The notes beneath the pieces were generated by a model. That model was not told the DNA's origin. It ran no database searches and was given only the letters and a program-made list of their open reading frames with translations. A DNA stretch of 32,935 nt, from assembly GCA_947586655.1 (NCBI GenBank), contig CANPXR010000005.1:1-32935 (forward strand). Direction: 5' to 3'. The stretch is from an uncultured Bacilli bacterium. GTDB lineage: Bacteria > Bacillota_I > Bacilli_A > RF39 > UBA660. Numbering within the stretch: the first letter of the stretch is position 1; the number at the start of each line of letters is the position of its first letter. A program made the position numbers and the translations under genes. Positions 27,331-32,935 of the stretch are shown in pieces.

Positions 27331-28008
27331 CTAACTAACCTTAGCCTGCTTATCAAGGGCATGTTTAGCGGCCTGTTGTTCAGCTTCTTTTTTTGACTTT
27401 GCAACCCCAGTTGCAAGAATTATTCCCCCAACTAAAACGTTTACCGTAAAGGTCCTATCATGTGATGGCCCTTCTTCTTTTATTACTTCATAACTAACTG
27501 ATTTTTTTGTCGTTTGAACCATTTCTTGTAGTTCTGACTTATAATCCATAAAAAACGTTTCAGGCTTTTCTTTTATGAACGGGATAACTATTTCATATAC
27601 TATTTGTCTTGCCTTTTTATAACCTTGATCTAGGTATACCGCTCCTAAAAAAGATTCAAACATATCCGCAAGGGTTGCTTTTCGGTACCTACCACCTGAT
27701 GCTTCTTCACCTTTTCCTACCTTAACGTACTTTGGAAAATTTAAAAGTAAAGCATACTCATATAAAGCGTTTTCACACACATACATTGATCTTATCTTAG
27801 TCATCTTACCTTCTTCATAGTCGGTTTCATTATAAAGGTAATCACTCATTATTAAATCAAGAACTTTATCTCCCAAAAACTCTAGTCTTTGGTAGTCTTC
27901 CTTTAGGTCATGTTCATTACAATATGATGAGTGTGAAAAGGCTGTATCATAAATATGCATATTATTAGTTTTAATGTTAAACTTATCAAGTAATTCCATA
28001 TCTATCAC
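27331..28008 (-). CDS. rnc: Ribonuclease III
   Basis: 'RLEFLGDKVLDLIMSDYLY' signature, C-terminal dsRBD. Adjacent to smc. Confidence 0.95.
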   Translation of the reverse strand: MIDMELLDKFNIKTNNMHIYDTAFSHSSYCNEHDLKEDYQRLEFLGDKVLDLIMSDYLYNETDYEEGKMTKIRSMYVCENALYEYALLLNFPKYVKVGKGEEASGGRYRKATLADMFESFLGAVYLDQGYKKARQIVYEIVIPFIKEKPETFFMDYKSELQEMVQTTKKSVSYEVIKEEGPSHDRTFTVNVLVGGIILATGVAKSKKEAEQQAAKHALDKQAKVS

Positions 28009-28085
28009 CCATCCAATTATAACAAAAAAACCGAATTTAATCTATAATTAGAGGTATTTTTTAAGTTATTAATAAAAATTAAAAA

Positions 28086-28118
28086 AGAAATTATAAACCT
28101 AAATTCATAATTTCTTCT
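28086..28118 (-). terminator. Terminator of dnaE
   Basis: AGAAATTAT...ATAATTTCT hairpin followed by a T-run on the minus strand. Confidence 0.65.
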
Positions 28119-28131
28119 TTATGTTTTTAAA

Positions 28132-31005
28132 CTAGTCACATTTTTGCATACTTTGTAATATTATTTGTAACTTAGAAAATCTTTTTTCAACCTTACCAGT
28201 AATTTTATAAACTCCTGGTATAACGATGTTAAAGTAATTTTTATAAACCCGCGGAAACATAACTAATTCAATCATTCCGTATGAATCACTAGCACTTATA
28301 AACATCATTTTTTCCTTGTCCTTCGTATTTATTTCACTTTTTCTTTCAAAGTATAAAACCATGGTAATATTTTTATCAAAATAGTCACCTAGCTTATTAG
28401 TTGTTATGCTATTTTCTAACGTATACTTACTAGTTGGATGATTACTTATATAAAACCCATAAAGTGCTAATTCCTGCTTCGTTAATTCTTCTAAGTCGTA
28501 TTCTTCACATAAATTAAGTTCAGGTTTAACAACTAAGTTCTCGTCTAAATCTTCACAAAGTTCCGCATAATTAATAAAGTCATCTAAGTTTGAAACTAAC
28601 GTTTTTCTCGTGCAACCAAAAAGGTCTAACGCACCGGATAAAATTATGTTTTTAATAACTTCTTTTCCGATTTTATAGTTTCTTTTAACGAAGTTAGCAT
28701 AAGAAGTATACTCACCATTTTTTTCTCTTTCTTGCATTATTTGTCTACACGTTAAGGTCCCAACTTTCTTTATCATTGATAACGGATAAACTAAATTACC
28801 ACCTTCTATTTCATAATTACATGATGCGTTATTAATCGTAGGTTTAACTATGTTTATACCAAGTTTCTTACACTCATTTAAAGTGGTTTTGGTTTTAGTA
28901 GAAACAGAAACAGAATTATTTAATATTTCACACATGAACTCTAGTGGGTAATGAGCCTTTAAATAAGCGAGTTTATAACCAATTATAGCGTAACAAACGG
29001 AATGAGCCTTATTAAAACCATAGTTAGCAAACTTAAGGATTAGTTCATAAACTTCCTTAGCCTCTTTTTCGTCATAACCATTTTTTATGCTGCCCTTTAT
29101 AAAATCTTCTTTTTTTGATAATAAAACTTCCTGTTTTTTCTTACTCATTGCCCTTCTTAACACATCGGCTTCTGCGTAAGAAAACCCAGCCATCTTACTT
29201 GCAATTTGCATTATTTGTTCTTGATAAACGATTATTCCGTAAGTAGGCTCTAATATTTCTTTTAAATCATCATTAACGTACGTTATTTTTTCCTTACCAT
29301 GCTTTCTTGCAACGTAATGAGGAATATTATCAATCGGGCCCGGTCTAAAAAGTGCTACCGCGGCGATTAAATCATTTATGTTATTTGGTTTTAACTCTGA
29401 TACGAAACTTCTCATTCCTTGGGACTCAAATTGAAAGATACCATTTACGTTACCTTCTTTAAATAACTCATAAGTTTTTTTATCATCAAGCGGAATCTCA
29501 TTAAATTTAACATCACCAATTCGCCTTGTTACCTTATCTATTATGCTTAAATTCTTAAGCCCTAAAAAATCCATCTTTAAAAGGCCTAAACTTTCTATGT
29601 AATTCATCGTATAACCACAAATATAATTACCATCGGAGTTAAGCGTTAACGGAACATAATTACTTAAGTCCTTATTAGATATTATGATTCCAGCGGCATG
29701 AATGGAAGTATGCCTTTTAAGGCCCTCTAAGTGTAGTGCAATATCATATATTTTACCTAATAATTTATCTTCTTTTATTAATTTTTTAACGGTTGGATTT
29801 AAAAGTTGTTCCTGCAAGTTTTTTTTATCATCAAAATTACTTAAAAAATTATCAACCTTAAAAACAGGAACCTCAAATATCCTTGATAAATCTCTTATTA
29901 CTTGCTTTGCAAGTAGGTTTGAGAAAGTAATTATGTAACATACTTTTGATGTTCCGTATTTTTTTACTACGTAATTGATTACTAATTCTCTTTTATCAGC
30001 GTCAAAATCAATGTCAATATCGGGCATCGTTACCCTTTGTGGATTTAAAAACCTTTCAAATAGTAAATCATAACGAAGTGGATCAACATCAGTAATTCCA
30101 AGGGAATAAGAAACCAAACTAGATGCCGCAGACCCCCTTCCTGGGCCTACTAAAATTCCATTTTTTTTAGCATATTTTACGTAATCCCAAACAACTAAAA
30201 AATAATTACAAAAACCCATTTTTGATATTACGTTAAGTTCGTATTTAAGCCTTTTAGCATAATTAGGTAAAAGGTTACCATTAAGCCTTTTTTTAAGACC
30301 ATAAACACATAAATCAGTTAAATACTTTTCTTCGTCAAAACCATCTTCATTATTGTAAACTGGTAGCAAATCATTTCTTTTTGGGATCTCTACGTTACAT
30401 AAGTTTGAAAAATAAATGGTATCTTTTTTTATTTGGGCATTTGTTTGATCATCAAAAGTAACATCTTTATTAGAAGTATAATTAACTTCTTTTATTTTAT
30501 ATAAATAAGGTAAATATTCTTCATCTTTTTTTGATAATGTCATGACTTTTTTTATGTATACCTTATTACCATTTATTTTATTTATCTCATCAAAGTTAGA
30601 ATAACCGGTAAAATACTCGTTTAAATTACTAACAAAACCCTCTGCTTTTTTTATGTATTCAAAAGGAATAACAACGTTTAAATCACCTAAATATTCATAA
30701 GTTTTTTCCTCGGTTAATTCACCCTTATTTTTAAGGGTGTCTATCTTACATAACGCTTGGTATCCTTCGTAATTTTTAGCATACAATAAAACTGGAAAAT
30801 CAAAGTTTAGTTCCAAACCAATAATTGGTTTAATGTTATTTTTTTTACACTTAGTATAAAACTCCATTGCTCCAAACAAATTATCATCACATATCGCACA
30901 AGAAGTAATGTTAAGAGAAATTAGTTTATCAATTAAATCATCTATTTTTATAAGACTAGATAATAAAGAATAATCAGTCTTTACCCAAAGTGGTACGTAA
31001 TTCAT
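28132..31005 (-). CDS. dnaE: DNA polymerase III alpha subunit, DnaE type
   Basis: PHP N-terminus, 'GPGRGSAASSLVSYSLGITDVDP', 'MPDIDIDFD', 'FNKAHSVCYAIIGYKLAYLKAHYP'. Confidence 0.95.
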   Translation of the reverse strand: MNYVPLWVKTDYSLLSSLIKIDDLIDKLISLNITSCAICDDNLFGAMEFYTKCKKNNIKPIIGLELNFDFPVLLYAKNYEGYQALCKIDTLKNKGELTEEKTYEYLGDLNVVIPFEYIKKAEGFVSNLNEYFTGYSNFDEINKINGNKVYIKKVMTLSKKDEEYLPYLYKIKEVNYTSNKDVTFDDQTNAQIKKDTIYFSNLCNVEIPKRNDLLPVYNNEDGFDEEKYLTDLCVYGLKKRLNGNLLPNYAKRLKYELNVISKMGFCNYFLVVWDYVKYAKKNGILVGPGRGSAASSLVSYSLGITDVDPLRYDLLFERFLNPQRVTMPDIDIDFDADKRELVINYVVKKYGTSKVCYIITFSNLLAKQVIRDLSRIFEVPVFKVDNFLSNFDDKKNLQEQLLNPTVKKLIKEDKLLGKIYDIALHLEGLKRHTSIHAAGIIISNKDLSNYVPLTLNSDGNYICGYTMNYIESLGLLKMDFLGLKNLSIIDKVTRRIGDVKFNEIPLDDKKTYELFKEGNVNGIFQFESQGMRSFVSELKPNNINDLIAAVALFRPGPIDNIPHYVARKHGKEKITYVNDDLKEILEPTYGIIVYQEQIMQIASKMAGFSYAEADVLRRAMSKKKQEVLLSKKEDFIKGSIKNGYDEKEAKEVYELILKFANYGFNKAHSVCYAIIGYKLAYLKAHYPLEFMCEILNNSVSVSTKTKTTLNECKKLGINIVKPTINNASCNYEIEGGNLVYPLSMIKKVGTLTCRQIMQEREKNGEYTSYANFVKRNYKIGKEVIKNIILSGALDLFGCTRKTLVSNLDDFINYAELCEDLDENLVVKPELNLCEEYDLEELTKQELALYGFYISNHPTSKYTLENSITTNKLGDYFDKNITMVLYFERKSEINTKDKEKMMFISASDSYGMIELVMFPRVYKNYFNIVIPGVYKITGKVEKRFSKLQIILQSMQKCD

Positions 31006-31065
31006 AAAATAACCTCTCTTTCTAATAATATTTTACTACAAATGATAATTTTTTCATATTTTAAT

Positions 31066-31094
31066 TTGACTAATTAGTAATTATATGGTAAAGT
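31066..31094 (+). promoter_or_regulatory. rpmB promoter
   Basis: TTGACT (31066-31071), 17-nt spacer, TAAAGT (31089-31094). Confidence 0.55.
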
Positions 31095-31129
31095 TATTAG
31101 GCAAACACGTATTTAAGGAGGAATTAAAT

Positions 31130-31297
31130 ATGGCTAAGAAAGTATCTACTAGAAAAGGATTACACGGAAATAATCGTTCACATGCTTTAAACGCAACTAA
31201 AAAAGTACAAAAAGTAAACATGCAAAAAGTAACGGTTGATGGAAAGACCGTTATAATGAGCGCTAGAGAAGCTAAAAAGCAAAAGAAAGCAGCATAG
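31130..31297 (+). CDS. rpmB: 50S ribosomal protein L28 (Cys-less form)
   Basis: MAKKVSTRKGLHGNNRSHALNATKKVQKVNMQKVTVDGKTVIMSAREAKKQKKAA. GNNRSHA..A and NLQKV-like motifs. Strong SD AAGGAGG before the ATG at 31130; the track start is 31085. Confidence 0.88.
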   Translation: MAKKVSTRKGLHGNNRSHALNATKKVQKVNMQKVTVDGKTVIMSAREAKKQKKAA

Positions 31298-31300
31298 CAA

Positions 31301-31331
31301 AAAACACTTAAAATTATTTTTTAAGTGTTTT
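31301..31331 (+). terminator. rpmB terminator
   Basis: AAAACACTTAAAA...TTTTAAGTGTTTTT. Confidence 0.8.
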
Positions 31332-31335
31332 TATT

Positions 31336-31740
31336 TTATTTACAATTACCATCTAATCCATACCAATACCCATCAAATTCATAACCATTATAATTGACTT
31401 CATATTTATTTTGATTTTCTGATGAGTAATTCCCCTTACAAACAACTTGACTAAGTCCTTGTCCTTGCGTTAACAAATCATTTTTTCCAGTTTCTGGATT
31501 AGTTGCATCTTTTTCTAAGTATTCGCTTAAATCAGAAATTGTAGCTGATGTTTTATCACCATTAACAGCAAAATAAGCTTCTGCTATTTGAACAATTTCT
31601 TTTGCTGCGATATATTTAGCTTTAGCTCTAGAATCATTTATGTTCTTTATTACGCTTGAGGTTGCAATAACAAGTATTATAGAAAGCACTACTATTACCG
31701 CTAATAACTCGATTAAAGTAAATCCATTTTTTCTTTCCAT
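31336..31740 (-). CDS. Type IV prepilin/pseudopilin-like protein
   Basis: MERKNGFTLIELLAVIVVLSIILVIATSSVIKNI: class III prepilin peptidase site G|FTLIEL. Start trimmed to 31740 (AGGTGATAAT SD). Confidence 0.85.
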   Translation of the reverse strand: MERKNGFTLIELLAVIVVLSIILVIATSSVIKNINDSRAKAKYIAAKEIVQIAEAYFAVNGDKTSATISDLSEYLEKDATNPETGKNDLLTQGQGLSQVVCKGNYSSENQNKYEVNYNGYEFDGYWYGLDGNCK

Positions 31741-31750
31741 ATTATCACCT

Positions 31751-31785
31751 ATCATCATAATATCATTATGATGATTCTTAGTCAA
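31751..31785 (-). promoter_or_regulatory. Prepilin promoter with operator-like dyad
   Basis: Minus strand TTGACT (31780-31785), 17 nt, TATTAT (31757-31762). Perfect inverted repeat ATCATCATAAT-N3-ATTATGATGAT (31751-31775) covers the -10. Confidence 0.65.
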
Positions 31786-31802
31786 TTTTATACTTACTAA
31801 AA

Positions 31803-31824
31803 AAAGAAACTTTTACGTTTCTTT
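31803..31824. terminator. Terminator downstream of the repeat-protein gene
   Basis: AAAGAAAC-TTTTAC-GTTTCTTT with A/T runs. Confidence 0.55.
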
Positions 31825-31951
31825 ACTTTTAATATATATAATTTTTAGTAGGTATCTAAAAAATAGTTACATACGCTATAGCTTAAAATCCATTTAAATT
31901 ACAATTTAAATAAAAATTTCGTTAACTAATTTCATTTTAAACTACTAAATC

Positions 31952-32935
31952 TTATTTACTTTTGCTTTTTCTATATTGTTCAACGTTTTCTGGATTTATT
32001 TCAAATCCATTCATATGTATCGTATATGTTAATGGCTCTGGAATAATTAAACCCTCGGCACTTGTTAAGCTCTTTAAAAATAAATCCCCGCCTATACTTT
32101 GTGGTAACACTAATCCTTCCGCACTTGTTAAGCTGTTTAAACCTAAATCACCATCTATTCTCTGGGGCAACTCTAATCTTTCTGCATTAGTTAAGCTGTT
32201 TAAATCTAAATCTCCACCTATTCTTTGTGGGAATTTTAATCCTTCAGCATTGGCTAAATCACTCAAAATTATATCACCACCTATGTTTTGTGGTAACTCT
32301 AATTCTTCGGCATTAGTTAAGCTGTTTAAATCTAAATATCCATCTATTCTTTGTGGTAACACTAACCCTTTGGCGCTAGTTAAGCTGCCTAAATCTAAAT
32401 TTCCACCTACCCTTTGCGGTAATATTAATCCTTCCGCACTTGTTAAGCTGCTTAAATTTAAATCATTGTCTATGATTTGTGGCAACATTAATCCTTTGGC
32501 ACTAATTAAGCTATTTAAATCTAAATCTCCACCTATTCTTTGTGGTAACTCTAATCCTTTGGCATTAGTTAATCTGTTTAAATATAAAGAGCCTCCTATG
32601 CTTTGTGGGAATACCAATCCTTCCGCACTTGTTAGGCTGCTTAAATATAAAGAGCCTCCTATGCTTTGTGGGAATACCAATCCTTCCTCACTTGTTAAGC
32701 TACTTAAATATAAAGAGCCTCCTATGCTTTGTGGAAATTCTAATCCTTTGGCACTTGTTAAGCTGCCTAAATTTAAACCCCCTATACTTTGTGGTAACAC
32801 TAATCCTTTTGCATTAGTTAAGTTGTTTAAATCTAAATATCCACCTATATTTTGTGGCAATACCAATCCTTCGGCACTTGTTAGGCTGCTTAAATCTAAA
32901 AAGCCTCCTATGCTTTGTGGTAATACTAATCCTTC
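31952..32935 (-). CDS. Tandem 21-aa repeat solenoid (LRR-like/beta-solenoid) protein, 5' truncated by the window edge
   Basis: At least 14 units of the consensus L.LPQ.IGG.L.L.SLTSAEG (63 nt each). C-terminal cap LIIPEPLTYTIHMNGFEINPENVEQYRKSKSK. The frame stays open to 32935. Confidence 0.85.
   Translation of the reverse strand, partial: EGLVLPQSIGGFLDLSSLTSAEGLVLPQNIGGYLDLNNLTNAKGLVLPQSIGGLNLGSLTSAKGLEFPQSIGGSLYLSSLTSEEGLVFPQSIGGSLYLSSLTSAEGLVFPQSIGGSLYLNRLTNAKGLELPQRIGGDLDLNSLISAKGLMLPQIIDNDLNLSSLTSAEGLILPQRVGGNLDLGSLTSAKGLVLPQRIDGYLDLNSLTNAEELELPQNIGGDIILSDLANAEGLKFPQRIGGDLDLNSLTNAERLELPQRIDGDLGLNSLTSAEGLVLPQSIGGDLFLKSLTSAEGLIIPEPLTYTIHMNGFEINPENVEQYRKSKSK
32589..32777 (-). repeat. Block of near-identical 63-bp tandem units
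   Basis: Units starting at 32589, 32652 and 32715 share 'gagcctcctatgctttgtgg.aat.c.aatcctt..' with few differences between neighbours. Confidence 0.85.

Noticed and set aside
31738-31752. Recurrent GGTGATAA(T) motif before start codons (prepilin, ftsW, Cse60-like, rnc, the 285-aa gene)
   Set aside because: AGGTGAT is simply an extended Shine-Dalgarno complementary to the 16S rRNA 3' end (AUCACCUCC), not a special regulatory element.
32605-32817. Plus-strand ORF MGIPILPHLLGCLNIKSLLCFV...
   Set aside because: Antisense shadow of the 63-bp tandem repeats; no SD and no independent support.
32589-32935. 63-bp periodic repeats considered as a CRISPR array
   Set aside because: Units are contiguous, in frame and coding, with no unique spacers and no cas genes.
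1-32935. Possible Mollicutes genetic code 4 (TGA = Trp), given the AT richness
   Set aside because: Trp is encoded by TGG in conserved positions and TGA terminates genes such as the Cse60-like ORF; standard code fits.
1-32935. tRNA or rRNA genes
   Set aside because: No tRNA-like cloverleaf segments or rRNA motifs were recognised in the intergenic regions on reading; a tRNAscan/Infernal run would be needed to exclude them formally.

Overview
AT-rich, low-GC Firmicutes/Bacilli-type chromosomal window. The standard genetic code is used: TGA acts as a stop and Trp is TGG. Most genes lie on the minus strand. Recognisable core genes: murJ/ytgP-like flippase, parC, parE, yneF, transketolase (tkt), lexA (+), comEC, comEA, ftsW/rodA-type, peptide deformylase (+), smc, rnc, dnaE and rpmB (+). 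Accessory content: (i) a four-gene minus-strand cluster at 4.6-9.65 kb encoding a SipW/ER-type signal peptidase, a DUF5305-like membrane protein and two secreted proteins with SipW-type leaders; (ii) a long 21-aa tandem-repeat solenoid protein running off the right edge; (iii) a truncated second copy of its 3' end at 4.2 kb, abutting a frameshifted IS110-type transposase relic; (iv) a lone DUF1016/YhcG-type nuclease; (v) a prepilin-like gene. Three short genes missing from the ORF track are supported by reading the sequence: a 47-aa membrane microprotein divergent from lexA with LexA-box-like sites in the shared promoter region (positional counterpart of the cell-division inhibitor yneA), a Cse60-like protein, and a YjcZ-like Gly/Tyr tail-anchored protein. 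The gene between tkt and yneF looks like SirA, so much of the Bacillus lexA-yneA-tkt-sirA-yneF order is preserved. The most interesting candidates are the SOS-linked microprotein, the SipW surface cluster and the expanding repeat protein with its silent fragment.
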